In this document: piece by piece, positions 28,968 to 37,449 of the stretch
Layout: each line of letters starts with the position of its first letter
Numbering within the stretch: the first letter of the stretch is position 1
DNA from: Epidermidibacterium keratini
Lineage (GTDB): Bacteria; Actinomycetota; Actinomycetes; Mycobacteriales; Antricoccaceae
Assembly: GCF_009834025.1 (NCBI RefSeq)
Contig: NZ_CP047156.1
Coordinates: 2,232,001 to 2,296,000, forward strand
Direction: 5' to 3'
DNA: 64,000 nt
Position numbers and translations under genes: made by a program
Notes under the pieces: model-generated
Seen by the model: the letters and a program-made list of their open reading frames with translations, nothing else
Told to the model about the DNA's origin: nothing
Database searches by the model: none

Positions 28968-29123
28968 ATGTCGACACCGGAAATCAACGACGCCGATCTC
29001 GATCCGCATGACGTGGAAACGGAGCGACCCCCGCAGAGCGATGACGAGCGCGAGGTCGACCTCACCGACGAGACTCGTGACGAAGAGATCCTGCCCGACG
29101 ACCCGCGGCCCGAAGACGGCTGA
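28968..29123 (+). CDS. Small acidic protein (51 residues)
   Basis: ATG 28968 is preceded by GAAGGGA at good spacing and opens a 51-residue, strongly acidic reading frame (MSTPEINDADLDPHDVETE to DDPRPEDG) with many Asp and Glu, no Cys and no hydrophobic segment. Not recognised. It lies 48 nt after glpD and 12 nt before the kinase gene, so it is probably part of a short operon. Predicted disordered. Confidence 0.55.
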   Translation: MSTPEINDADLDPHDVETERPPQSDDEREVDLTDETRDEEILPDDPRPEDG

Positions 29124-29135
29124 GTACGGCGCCGC

Positions 29136-30068
29136 ATGATTGCGGCGTCTGACATTCCCTCCGGGCTGCGCGATCAGGCCTACCTCGGCCCGGACTGGGC
29201 GCAGTGGCTTGAGCGGCTGCCACGGATTGCCAGCGACGTACTCGATGCCTGGGATCTGCGTCGCGACGGCGACCAGGCGTGGCACGGGTGTGTCTCGTTG
29301 GTGCTGCCGGTGGTGACGGCAGACGGTATGCCGGCCGTGCTGAAGGTCGCCTTCGACGGTGACGACGAGAGCCAGCACGAGGCGCTTGCCCTGCAGCACT
29401 GGGGCGGTGATGGAGCGGTCCGGCTGCTGCGAGCTGACCCGCGACGGCGGGCACTGCTGCTGGAGCGAGCGCAACGCCGCGACCTACGTTCTGTCGAGCC
29501 GGTAGCGGCCTGCCGGGTGGTCGCCGGGCTCTACTCACGGCTACACATTCCAGCTATGCCGCAGCTTGTGACGGTTACCTCGTACGTCGATCGCTGGCTC
29601 ACCGCGCTCGCGACCCTGCCGCGGGATGCCCCGATCCCGCGGCGGCTCGTCGAGCAGGCACTCACCCTGGGACGGGCATTGGTCGGCGACCCGGCAAGCA
29701 CCGGCGTACTTGTCCATGGCGACCTGCACTACGAAAACGTGCTTGCCGCGGACCGCGAACCGTGGCTGGTGATCGACCCGAAGGCGATGTCCGGCGACCC
29801 GCACTACGAGCCGGCGCCGATGCTCTGGAACCGCCTGGACGATGTCGCGCCGAGCGAGCGACGGACGGCGACCCGCGACCGGTTCTTCACCCTCGTCGAT
29901 GAGGGCAGCCTAGACGAGGACCGCGCCCGCGACTGGGTGATCGTGCGGATGGTGCTCAACGCGCACTGGATGATCGAGGACGCCGAGCGCATGAACCGAC
30001 CGCTGAGCGCCAAGGAGCGCGCCTGGATGACGACGTGCATCACCGTCGCCAAAGCCGTCCAGGGCTGA
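29136..30068 (+). CDS. Aminoglycoside/hydroxyurea phosphotransferase-like kinase (APH6 type)
   Basis: A 310-residue small-molecule kinase with protein-kinase-like fold. It resembles streptomycin 6-phosphotransferases: YLGPDWAQWLERLPRIASDVLDAWDL at the start, PAVLKVAF with the ATP Lys, the catalytic loop VLVHGDLHYENVL (Asp near residue 194), and WLVIDPKAMSGDPHYEPAPML with the metal-binding Asp. Chromosomal copies are widespread in soil actinobacteria, and many have unknown natural substrates, so a resistance role should not be assumed. Convergent with the MFS transporter, stops 1 nt apart. Confidence 0.85.
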   Translation: MIAASDIPSGLRDQAYLGPDWAQWLERLPRIASDVLDAWDLRRDGDQAWHGCVSLVLPVVTADGMPAVLKVAFDGDDESQHEALALQHWGGDGAVRLLRADPRRRALLLERAQRRDLRSVEPVAACRVVAGLYSRLHIPAMPQLVTVTSYVDRWLTALATLPRDAPIPRRLVEQALTLGRALVGDPASTGVLVHGDLHYENVLAADREPWLVIDPKAMSGDPHYEPAPMLWNRLDDVAPSERRTATRDRFFTLVDEGSLDEDRARDWVIVRMVLNAHWMIEDAERMNRPLSAKERAWMTTCITVAKAVQG

Positions 30069-30069
30069 G

Positions 30070-31329
30070 CTAGACCGACGAGCGGTCGCGAGCGGCGAGC
30101 TCGTCTTCGATGGACCAGTGCCGGATTCCGACAAGCGCACACGCCTGCTGGATCACGCAGAGCCCGAGCACGAAGATGATGACTCCGCTCCAGTTGGTTG
30201 ACGAGCCGTGGATCGTGCCGAGCGCAAACAGCGCCGTCCCGGCGTACACGTAGCCGATGCACTGCATGAACGTCGACAGCGAGAGCACGCCTTCGTGGGT
30301 CTTGGCGCGCAGGTTGACCAGATACATTCCGATCGGGAAGAACGCCTGCCCGATACCGATCAGGATCGACCAGAGCACCGTCGCCGACGTCGGCGCGATC
30401 AGCAGGCCGAGGTACCCGCCGGCGTACGCCGCAGTCAGCACCCACGTCACGGTCGCCGGTTTGCGGAGCCGACCGATCATCGCCGGCGCAAAGAGCGTCG
30501 CGACGGTGGCGGCCAGGCTCACCACACCGACCTGCGCGGACGCCGCCTGCGCGCTTAGGCCCGTGTCGTGCAGCAGGGTCGTGAGCCACCCGAAGACGAT
30601 GTAGGCCTGCAGCGACTGGGTGCCAAACAAGATGGCGAGCAGCCACGCCTTCGGGACGCGGGCAAGCTCAGCCAGGCGGATGCGTCGCGCCGGTGGAGGC
30701 GCCTCGATGTCGTCGACAGGCTGGGTAGGCGAGGCCGCGCCGAACGGGTTGGAGCGGATCGCCGGCAGCCACGGAAGCACCGCGAGCAGCGACACGATCG
30801 CCCACATGCCCAAGCCCAGCCGGTAGTCGGCGCCGAAGGCCGACTGGATGGGCAAGGTGACAAACGAGGTGAACGCCGCAAACAGCGTCATGATCGCGGT
30901 GTACGCCGTCGTCATGGCGGCCATCCGCTCGGGGAACAGCTTGCGGATGAGGCTCGGCATCACCACGTTTGCCAGGGCGATCGCGGCGAGGGCGACGGTG
31001 GATCCGGCGAGCACCCACACCTGACCGGGCAGGATCGCTCGGCCGAGCTGGCCGATCGTGAGGACGACGGCCGACAGCAGGGCGGTGCGTTCGAGCCCGA
31101 TGCGACGCGCGAGCGACGGGCCGGCCAGCCCCATGACGCCAAAGCAGAACGGTGGGAGGGCGGTGAGCAGTCCCGCTGCGGCGCCGGACATCCCGAGCGA
31201 TGCCCGCATCTCCGGCAGGGTCGCTCCGACCGCGTTGACGGCGACGCGAAGATTCGCCGCGAGGATCAGCACCGCGACGGCGGCGATCCACAGCGGCAGG
31301 GCAGTACGCCGGATTGATTGAACGCTCAC
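30070..31329 (-). CDS. MFS transporter, CynX/NimT-like
   Basis: A 419-residue, 12-helix major facilitator. The first loop LRVAVNAVGATLPEMRASLGMSGAAAGLLTALPPFCFG and MGLAGPSLARRIGLERT resemble the cyanate/nitroimidazole transporter family. Substrate unknown. Start codon is uncertain between GTG 31329 and TTG 31332; no ribosome site is evident. Divergent from the malic enzyme across 92 bp. Confidence 0.85.
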   Translation of the reverse strand: MSVQSIRRTALPLWIAAVAVLILAANLRVAVNAVGATLPEMRASLGMSGAAAGLLTALPPFCFGVMGLAGPSLARRIGLERTALLSAVVLTIGQLGRAILPGQVWVLAGSTVALAAIALANVVMPSLIRKLFPERMAAMTTAYTAIMTLFAAFTSFVTLPIQSAFGADYRLGLGMWAIVSLLAVLPWLPAIRSNPFGAASPTQPVDDIEAPPPARRIRLAELARVPKAWLLAILFGTQSLQAYIVFGWLTTLLHDTGLSAQAASAQVGVVSLAATVATLFAPAMIGRLRKPATVTWVLTAAYAGGYLGLLIAPTSATVLWSILIGIGQAFFPIGMYLVNLRAKTHEGVLSLSTFMQCIGYVYAGTALFALGTIHGSSTNWSGVIIFVLGLCVIQQACALVGIRHWSIEDELAARDRSSV

Positions 31330-31421
31330 CAACCAATACTGCGCTCGTGGTGGCCGTCACGGTGGGGCTGGGGGTGGCTGAGCGCGCCGGCGGAAGGTGG
31401 GGGCGTGACAGGATGGACGGC

Positions 31422-32837
31422 ATGTCGAAGGCCAATGCCAACCAGGCCCGCAGCAAGGCGACGACCGGCTCGTATTCGATCACGGTCCGGCTGCACACGG
31501 GCACCGACCCCGCGGTTATCGGGCAGCTCGCCACGGCGGTGTCCGAAGCCGGTGGCATCACGACCGCCCTCGACATCGTCGAGTCCCGGCACGACCGACT
31601 CGTCGTCGACCTCACCTGCTCGGCGGTCGACGGGGAGCACGCTGAGCAGCTCGTCGACGCGCTCAAGGAAGTCTCCGGCGTCAGTGTGCACAAGGTCTCC
31701 GACCGCACGTTCCTGCTGCACATCGGCGGCAAGATCGGGGTCGAGCCGACCGTCCCGCTGCGCACCCGCGACGATCTGTCGATGGCCTACACGCCAGGCG
31801 TCGGTCGGGTTAGTCTCGCGCTCGCCGAGCACCCAGAAGACGTCTCGCGGCTGACCATCAAGGGGAACTCGGTCGCGGTCGTGACCGACGGCTCGGCCGT
31901 GCTCGGTCTCGGCAACATCGGCCCTGGTGCCGCTTTGCCTGTGATGGAGGGAAAAGCGGCGCTCTTCAAGCGGTTTGCCGACATCGACGCCTGGCCGATC
32001 TGCCTCGACACCCACGACACCGACGAGATCGTGCGGGCCGTCGAGCTGATCGCACCTGGGTTCGGCGGGATCAACCTCGAAGACATCGCCGCTCCGCAAT
32101 GCTTCGAGATCGAGGCTCGGCTGCGCGAAAGCCTAGATATACCGGTGTTCCACGATGACCAGCACGGTACGGCGATCGTCGTACTCGCCGCGCTCACCAA
32201 TGCTCTGCGGTGCGTGGGTAAGGAGCTGCCGGATGCGCGGGTCGTCGTCGCCGGCGCCGGCGCGGCCGGTTCCGCGATCGTCTCGTTGCTGCTGGCCGCA
32301 GGCGCTCACGACATCATCGTGTGGGACAAGGAAGGGCTGCTGAGCGGTGACGACACTGACCTCCCGCCAGCGAAACTTTCCTTGGCGCAGAAGACGAACC
32401 CGCGCAAGCTGACCGGCACTCTGCGCGATGGTCTGCAAGACGCCGACGTCTTCATCGGGGTGAGCGCAGGCGGCGTACTCGACCCGGAGTGGATCGAGGA
32501 GATGGCGAAGCAGCAGATCGTCTTTGCACTCGCCAACCCCGACCCGGAGGTTGACATCGCGGAGGCATCCCGGCGCGCGGCGGTTGTGGCGTCCGGGCGC
32601 AGCGACTATCCCAACCAGATCAACAACGTGCTTGCGTTCCCGGGGGTCTTTCGTGGGCTGTTGGATGCACGAGCGAAGCACGTGACCGTTGAGATGCTGC
32701 TGCGGGCGGCATATGCCATCGCAGGGGTGGTCACCGACGAGCAGCTGAACCCGAACTACATCATCCCGAGCGTGTTTGACTCGGGCGTCGCGACCGCCGT
32801 GGCGACCGCGATTGCTGGACCGGAGGAGAAGAAGTAG
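31422..32837 (+). CDS. NAD(P)-dependent malic enzyme with N-terminal ACT domain
   Basis: Oxidative decarboxylation of malate to pyruvate. The protein has 471 residues. Residues about 18-90 form an ACT regulatory domain (YSITVRLHTGTDPAVIGQLATAVSEAGG). The catalytic part shows MAYTPGVGRVSLA with the catalytic Tyr, IKGNSVAVVTDGSAVLGLGNIGP, FGGINLEDIAAPQCFEIE with metal-binding acids, VFHDDQHGTAIVVLAAL, and VVVAGAGAAGSAIVSLLLAAGA for cofactor. ATG 31422 is chosen because AGGA lies 8 nt before it; ATG 31413 is an alternative. The stop overlaps the GTG of the following membrane-protein gene. Confidence 0.93.
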   Translation: MSKANANQARSKATTGSYSITVRLHTGTDPAVIGQLATAVSEAGGITTALDIVESRHDRLVVDLTCSAVDGEHAEQLVDALKEVSGVSVHKVSDRTFLLHIGGKIGVEPTVPLRTRDDLSMAYTPGVGRVSLALAEHPEDVSRLTIKGNSVAVVTDGSAVLGLGNIGPGAALPVMEGKAALFKRFADIDAWPICLDTHDTDEIVRAVELIAPGFGGINLEDIAAPQCFEIEARLRESLDIPVFHDDQHGTAIVVLAALTNALRCVGKELPDARVVVAGAGAAGSAIVSLLLAAGAHDIIVWDKEGLLSGDDTDLPPAKLSLAQKTNPRKLTGTLRDGLQDADVFIGVSAGGVLDPEWIEEMAKQQIVFALANPDPEVDIAEASRRAAVVASGRSDYPNQINNVLAFPGVFRGLLDARAKHVTVEMLLRAAYAIAGVVTDEQLNPNYIIPSVFDSGVATAVATAIAGPEEKK

Positions 32838-33331
32838 TGCGACCGGCGATGAACTCGTCTGCCCGGGGAGTCCTTGTCCTGTTTGGGTTCGGAGCCTTCC
32901 TGCTGCTGACCGGCATGGGCTTCGTGCTCACTGACCGCGGGAACGTCACGACCATCCTTGGATGGATCCTGGCTGTCCTTGGTGTCGTGCTGCTCGCGAT
33001 GGCGATCATCGCCTATGTTGAGATCTCGCGGTGGAACAAGCAACGGCGTGCTGGCTGGCAGCCCCTCGAGACGCGAGTCGCGATCGACGTGGCAAGCGGC
33101 GAGCAGAAGAAGACGCTGCTCGACACGGTCGACGGCCAGTGGCGTATCGCTCTGATCGGCTATCCGCTCGAGCTGCGGGACCGCGTTGAACAAGACGGAC
33201 GCATCGAGTACATCGGGCAGATCCGGCACAAGAAACCGCTCGTGGTGCGTCCGGTGGGCGCTGAATCCGCCGAATATCTGGGATATGCACGTTCACGCGA
33301 TGCTCTCGGAGAGCGCCCGGGGGCGGCATGA
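32837..33331 (+). CDS. Small membrane protein with two TM helices (paralogue A)
   Basis: A 164-residue protein with two hydrophobic helices near residues 10-30 and 38-60, then a polar domain of about 100 residues predicted rich in beta-strand (LLDTVDGQWRIALIGYPLELRDRVEQDGRIEYIGQIRHKK). I do not recognise a family. GTG 32837 sits 8 nt after GGAGGAG and overlaps the malic enzyme stop. It overlaps the next gene by 4 nt, and that gene has the same architecture, so the two are probably an old tandem duplication. Confidence 0.65.
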   Translation: MRPAMNSSARGVLVLFGFGAFLLLTGMGFVLTDRGNVTTILGWILAVLGVVLLAMAIIAYVEISRWNKQRRAGWQPLETRVAIDVASGEQKKTLLDTVDGQWRIALIGYPLELRDRVEQDGRIEYIGQIRHKKPLVVRPVGAESAEYLGYARSRDALGERPGAA

Positions 33332-33807
33332 GCGGTCCTGCTGCCGATGACCGGCGTACTCGCGAGCACGAGAAGGCGAAGGACCGCGCGTTTACGATCG
33401 CGATCGTGCTCGGTGTGGCCCTCATCGTCGCCGGTGCGGTCATCACACTGCAGGGTGGACTCTGGATCCTGCTCGGCGTCCTACTCTTCATGATCGGTGG
33501 ATCGTTCGCCTTTGCCAGCATCATTGGCTTCTACTACCGCCGCTCGGCCCGGCGCGCGCTCGCAGCGCACCCCTGGCGTGAGGTGGGTGTCGGCGTACTC
33601 GTCGAACCGGCGGGACGTAAAGGACGCAGCCTGCTTGAGGTGCGTGGACACCGCAACCAGATCACCGCGACCGGGTTGGACAGCGACGTGCTGCACAAGA
33701 TCAAGCGGGTCGGGCGGCTGGAGTACGCCGGTGACTTGGACTCTGGCGGCATGATCTTCGTGCGGTTGCCTGATGCTGAAGAGATCTACATCGCGACGGT
33801 GCGCTAA
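33328..33807 (+). CDS. Small membrane protein with two TM helices (paralogue B)
   Basis: A 159-residue protein: a charged N-terminus (residues 1-20), two helices (about 22-42 and 45-68), then a soluble domain with RRSARRALAAHPWREVGVGVLVEP and LHKIKRVGRLEYAGDLDSGG. The last part parallels the RIEYIGQIRH segment of the preceding protein. Starts with an ATGA overlap. Function unknown; translational coupling suggests the two proteins act together in the membrane. Confidence 0.65.
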   Translation: MSGPAADDRRTREHEKAKDRAFTIAIVLGVALIVAGAVITLQGGLWILLGVLLFMIGGSFAFASIIGFYYRRSARRALAAHPWREVGVGVLVEPAGRKGRSLLEVRGHRNQITATGLDSDVLHKIKRVGRLEYAGDLDSGGMIFVRLPDAEEIYIATVR

Positions 33808-33828
33808 GCAGGCGGAGGGATAGGGCTG

Positions 33829-34884
33829 ATGAGTCAGGACAAGCTTCGGGTCGTGATCGGCGTACCGATGGGCGAGGATCTGCGCCAGCAGGTCGCCGAG
33901 GTCGATCCGCGCATCGATGTCATCTACGACGAGACGTTGTTTCCGTGGCCGCGGTATGTCGGAGACCACCATGGGACGCCCGCCGGCGAACGCAGCGATT
34001 CAGAGCGAGATCGCTTCTACGACTACGTTTCTTCCGGCGACGCGCTGTATGGCATCCCCGAGCTGCGTCCGAGTGGGCTCCGACGGGCCATTGAGCAGGG
34101 ACCACAGCTGCGCTGGGTTCAGGCGACCCAGGCGGGCGCCGGCGCGTTCGTGGTGGCTGCCAAGCTCGATGCTGGGCAAGGCGATCGGGTCACGATCACC
34201 ACGGCGGCGGGCGTGCACGCGATCCCACTGGCGGAGTTCGCGATCTTCGGAATGCTCGCGGGCTCTCAGGAGCTCGCCCGGCTGCAGCGACAGCAGCGCG
34301 CGCACGAGTGGGTTGCCGAGCGCAAGCCGAAGGTCCGCCTCGATGGCGCGACGTGCCTGATTATCGGGATGGGTGAGATCGGCAAGGCGATCGCGTCACG
34401 GGCCGAGGCCATGGGGATGCGGGTGCTGGGGATCAAGCGGCGCCCCGAGCAGATGGAGAACGTCGAGCGGGTGGGCAGTCTCGACGAGCTGAGCTCGATG
34501 GTCGCCGAGGCTGACCACGTCGTCATCACGCTGCCCGGCACCGAGCAGACGCAGCACCTTGTCGACGCCGAGCTGATCGCGGCGATGAAAGAAGGCGTCA
34601 CGATCGTCAACGTGGGTCGCGGTTCGGTTATCGACGAGGCTGCGCTCGTGGATGCCTTGCGCAGTGGGCATGTTGCGTCGGCGGCGCTGGATGTCTTTGA
34701 GCGCGAGCCGCTGCCGGCCGATAGCCCGCTGTGGGACCTCGAGCAGGTGATCGTCAGTCCGCATGATGCGGCGCTCGATGTTGATGAGGAGCGGCGGTGT
34801 GTCGAGCTGTTTGCCGACAACCTTCGCCGTTACCTGGACGGTGACGACCTGCGCAACGTGGTCGACGTCGCATCGGGCTACTAA
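33829..34884 (+). CDS. D-2-hydroxyacid dehydrogenase (NAD-binding)
   Basis: A 351-residue member of the D-isomer-specific 2-hydroxyacid dehydrogenases. QATQAGAGAFVVAAKL and ITTAAGVHAIPLAEFAIFGMLA belong to the substrate domain. CLIIGMGEIGKAIASRAEAMGM is the NAD(P) Rossmann motif, INVGRGSVIDEAAL carries the catalytic Arg region (VNVGRGS), and PLPADSPLWDLEQVIVSPHDAA carries Glu and the catalytic His. The actual acid is unknown. A GGCGGAGGG ribosome site precedes the ATG. pheA follows after 24 nt but has its own promoter. Confidence 0.88.
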   Translation: MSQDKLRVVIGVPMGEDLRQQVAEVDPRIDVIYDETLFPWPRYVGDHHGTPAGERSDSERDRFYDYVSSGDALYGIPELRPSGLRRAIEQGPQLRWVQATQAGAGAFVVAAKLDAGQGDRVTITTAAGVHAIPLAEFAIFGMLAGSQELARLQRQQRAHEWVAERKPKVRLDGATCLIIGMGEIGKAIASRAEAMGMRVLGIKRRPEQMENVERVGSLDELSSMVAEADHVVITLPGTEQTQHLVDAELIAAMKEGVTIVNVGRGSVIDEAALVDALRSGHVASAALDVFEREPLPADSPLWDLEQVIVSPHDAALDVDEERRCVELFADNLRRYLDGDDLRNVVDVASGY

Positions 34885-34908
34885 GCCGCACCGCGATAGG
34901 CTCACGAC

Positions 34909-35835
34909 GTGCCGGACCGCTACGCCTACCTCGGGCCACCGGGGACCTTCACGCAGCAGGCCCTTCTGTCGACGGTCGGCGCGGACACTGAACTTGTGCC
35001 GATGCCCGGCGTACCCGCGGTGTGTGCGGCCGTGCGAGACGGCTCGGTCGAGTTTGGCCTGGTGCCGTTGGAAAACTCGGTCGAAGGTCCGATCCCCACC
35101 ACGACCGATGAGCTCGTCGTCGGTCAGGACTTGCAGATCGTGCGTGAGGTGTTCCTCGATGTCACGTTCGTGCTTGCCGCGCGCCGCGGCGTCGCGCTGG
35201 GCGAGGTGCGGACCGTCGCGACCCACCCGCATGCGGAGGCGCAGGTGCGGGGCTGGCTGGCTGCCAACCTGCCGGAAGCGCGCTATACCGCGCTGACCTC
35301 GACCGCCGAAGCTGCCTCACGCGTCGCCGACGGCGAGTACGACGCCGCTGTGTGCGCGTCCATCGCGGCACGTAACAACGATCTCGACGTGCTGGCTGAA
35401 CGCATCGAGGACAGCGCAGGTGCGGTGACGCGGTTCGCCGTACTCGCCAGGCCGGGTAGTCCGCCGCCAGCAACCGGCAACGACCGGACGAGCTTCGTCG
35501 TGCACATACGCCAAGAGCAGCCTGGGGCGCTGAGCGGCGTGCTCACCGAGCTTGCCTCGCGCTCGATCAACCTGACCCGCATCGAGTCGCGGCCGTGGCG
35601 TGAGCGGATCGGGGAGTACCACTTCATCCTCGAGTGCGAGGGGCACATCGCCGATCCGCGAGTGGGGGAGGCGCTTGCCGCGCTGCATCGGATCTGCGCA
35701 GACGTGCTGTTTCTTGGTTCGTATCCGCGCGCTGACCGTGCCAACGAGGCACTGCCGGCGTACGCCACCGACGAGGTCTTTGACGAAGCAAGCCAATGGT
35801 TGGCGCAGATGCGAGGCGGAGAGAGCACCGAGTGA
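34909..35835 (+). CDS. pheA: Prephenate dehydratase
   Basis: Converts prephenate to phenylpyruvate in phenylalanine synthesis. The protein has 308 residues. The N-terminal PDT domain (1-180) shows YAYLGPPGTFTQQALL, VPLENSVEGPIPTTTDEL, and AGAVTRFAVLA in place of the usual TRF motif. A C-terminal ACT domain (about 195-280; ESRPWRERIGEYHFILECEGH) gives feedback control by phenylalanine in the family. GTG start with TAGGCT (34897-34902) 6 nt upstream: leaderless. The stop overlaps the GTG of the phosphatase gene. tyrA, the parallel branch to tyrosine, is at 62.5-63.5 kb. Confidence 0.95.
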   Translation: MPDRYAYLGPPGTFTQQALLSTVGADTELVPMPGVPAVCAAVRDGSVEFGLVPLENSVEGPIPTTTDELVVGQDLQIVREVFLDVTFVLAARRGVALGEVRTVATHPHAEAQVRGWLAANLPEARYTALTSTAEAASRVADGEYDAAVCASIAARNNDLDVLAERIEDSAGAVTRFAVLARPGSPPPATGNDRTSFVVHIRQEQPGALSGVLTELASRSINLTRIESRPWRERIGEYHFILECEGHIADPRVGEALAALHRICADVLFLGSYPRADRANEALPAYATDEVFDEASQWLAQMRGGESTE

Positions 35836-36485
35836 AGCTGTATCTGGCAAGGCATGCCGAGAGCCTGGCGAACGTCGAGCATGTGATCGCGAGCGGGATT
35901 CCGGGGCCGGCGCTTTCGGAGCTGGGTCGGCAGCAGGCCGAGTCGCTAGCCGATCGTTTGGAGAATGCCGATATAGCTGCGATCTACCACAGTCGGATGC
36001 TGCGCACGCAGCAAACGGCGGCACCGCTTTCCGAACGGCTCGGTTTGGAGATGGTCGAGCTCGACGGGCTGCACGAGGTGCAGCTGGGTGATCTGGCCGA
36101 GCGCAGCGACACGGAGGCTTACGACCTTCTCGACAAGATCGCCGAGGAGTGGAACCTCGATGAGCGGCTCGAGATCGCCCGCCCTGGCGGAGAAACCGGA
36201 GCCGACGTCGTACGCCGGATGACGGGGCACTTTGACGAGATCCGGCAGCGGCATACTGGCAAGGACGCCGCCGTCCTCGCGGTGGCTCACGGTCTCTGCT
36301 TGCGCACGTCGGCGCAGCGGTGGGCGGATGGGGTGAGCATGGAGTTCGCGTTTCGCAACTTGCTGCCCAACGCCTCGGTGATCGAGATCGACGTACCCGA
36401 CGATCCGGCCGAGCGACCGGTAATCCGCGACTGGGCCGGCCTCGATCCCACGACCGCCCCCAAAGACGAAGGCGGCGTCCTCTAG
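35832..36485 (+). CDS. Histidine phosphatase superfamily protein (phosphoglycerate mutase-like)
   Basis: A 217-residue branch-1 histidine phosphatase. LYLARHAESLANVEH carries the phosphorylated His and its Arg at the extreme N-terminus, YHSRMLRTQQTAAPL the second Arg, LDGLHEVQLGDLAER the acid, and VLAVAHGLCLRT the second His. Substrate not assignable. Translationally coupled to pheA by a GTGA overlap, a layout that recurs in Actinobacteria, though no link to phenylalanine synthesis is established. Confidence 0.88.
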   Translation: MKLYLARHAESLANVEHVIASGIPGPALSELGRQQAESLADRLENADIAAIYHSRMLRTQQTAAPLSERLGLEMVELDGLHEVQLGDLAERSDTEAYDLLDKIAEEWNLDERLEIARPGGETGADVVRRMTGHFDEIRQRHTGKDAAVLAVAHGLCLRTSAQRWADGVSMEFAFRNLLPNASVIEIDVPDDPAERPVIRDWAGLDPTTAPKDEGGVL

Positions 36486-36513
36486 AAAACGCGGCGGGTT
36501 TATCGACCGACGC

Positions 36514-37365
36514 TCACTCGCCGAGACCCGCGAGGTCGTTGCGGACGTCGGTGGCGGTCGCGAGATCGCGCCCGTGGCCCTCAAGCACCTCGACCATCTC
36601 GCGGACAAGCTCGGCGTTTCCAGCGGTGGCGCCGAGCGGGAAGTCCTCTAGCCCCACCCGGATGTGCGCGCCGTGCTCGAGCGCGACAGGCACGAGCGGC
36701 CGTACGTCGATGCCGAGTCCGCTCAGCATTCGTGGCGCGTCGGGGACGAGCTCGTCGAGCAGCGCGGCGTACGCCGTGAAGCCGCCGTCGGTCGGCGGCA
36801 TCCCGAAGGCAAACGTCGTGGAAAACATCAGTCGGTAGATCGGCGTCGGCGTACCCGGGTTTCGTGACTGGTGGGCGATCCCGGCACGCACAAACCCGGG
36901 CTCGTAGATGGCAAACGCGGGGTGGAAGCCGTACGTCGTAGCCAGCTCAAATCCTCGCGCGATGGACTGCGGCGAGTTCTCGTAGACCGCCCGCAGACCG
37001 TCGTCGGCCTCATCAAGCGGATCGAGGTTGACGGTGCCCGGATCGAGGACGGCCCACTCAAGCAGCCCGTCGCGCGCGAGCTGTTCGATGACGGCGTACC
37101 GGTCGTCGCCTTCGGCGATCGTCGGATAGACGATGGCATCGACCTCGCTGCGGATGCCCTCGATGATCGCCCGGTAGGTGTCGGCCGAATCGACTCGTCG
37201 ACCGTCGCCGTCGTACGCATGCACGTGCACGATGCCGGCTCCTTCGCGCACGCAGGCGATCCCGTCAGCGATGACCTCGTCGACGGTGATCGGCGAACGC
37301 GGCTGCAGCCGCCGCCCCCAGTTGCCGTTGAGCGCAACTTCGAGCCACACCTTCGGGTTTGTCAT
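36514..37365 (-). CDS. BKACE-family enzyme (3-keto-5-aminohexanoate cleavage-like)
   Basis: A 283-residue TIM-barrel protein of the beta-keto acid cleavage enzyme family, which condenses a beta-keto acid with acetyl-CoA to give acetoacetate and a new CoA ester, using zinc. LEVALNGNWGRR opens the barrel, IVHVHAYDGDGRR holds zinc His residues, and LSGLGIDVRPLVPVALEHGAHIRVGLEDFPLG is the conserved C-terminal metal and anion segment. ATG 37365 follows GGGAGGGG. Substrate of this member is unknown. Divergent from lldD. Confidence 0.88.
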   Translation of the reverse strand: MTNPKVWLEVALNGNWGRRLQPRSPITVDEVIADGIACVREGAGIVHVHAYDGDGRRVDSADTYRAIIEGIRSEVDAIVYPTIAEGDDRYAVIEQLARDGLLEWAVLDPGTVNLDPLDEADDGLRAVYENSPQSIARGFELATTYGFHPAFAIYEPGFVRAGIAHQSRNPGTPTPIYRLMFSTTFAFGMPPTDGGFTAYAALLDELVPDAPRMLSGLGIDVRPLVPVALEHGAHIRVGLEDFPLGATAGNAELVREMVEVLEGHGRDLATATDVRNDLAGLGE

Positions 37366-37449
37366 GGGCCCCTCCCGTCCGCAGGATCTGTTGACCATAG
37401 ATCGATCGCGACAACAGCTCCACCGCATGATGTGTCGTAGGGTCGGAGA

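Noticed and set aside
29136-30068. Acquired antibiotic resistance gene
   Set aside because: The kinase lies in ordinary chromosomal context with matching base composition and no mobile element; such APH6-like genes are common intrinsic genes.
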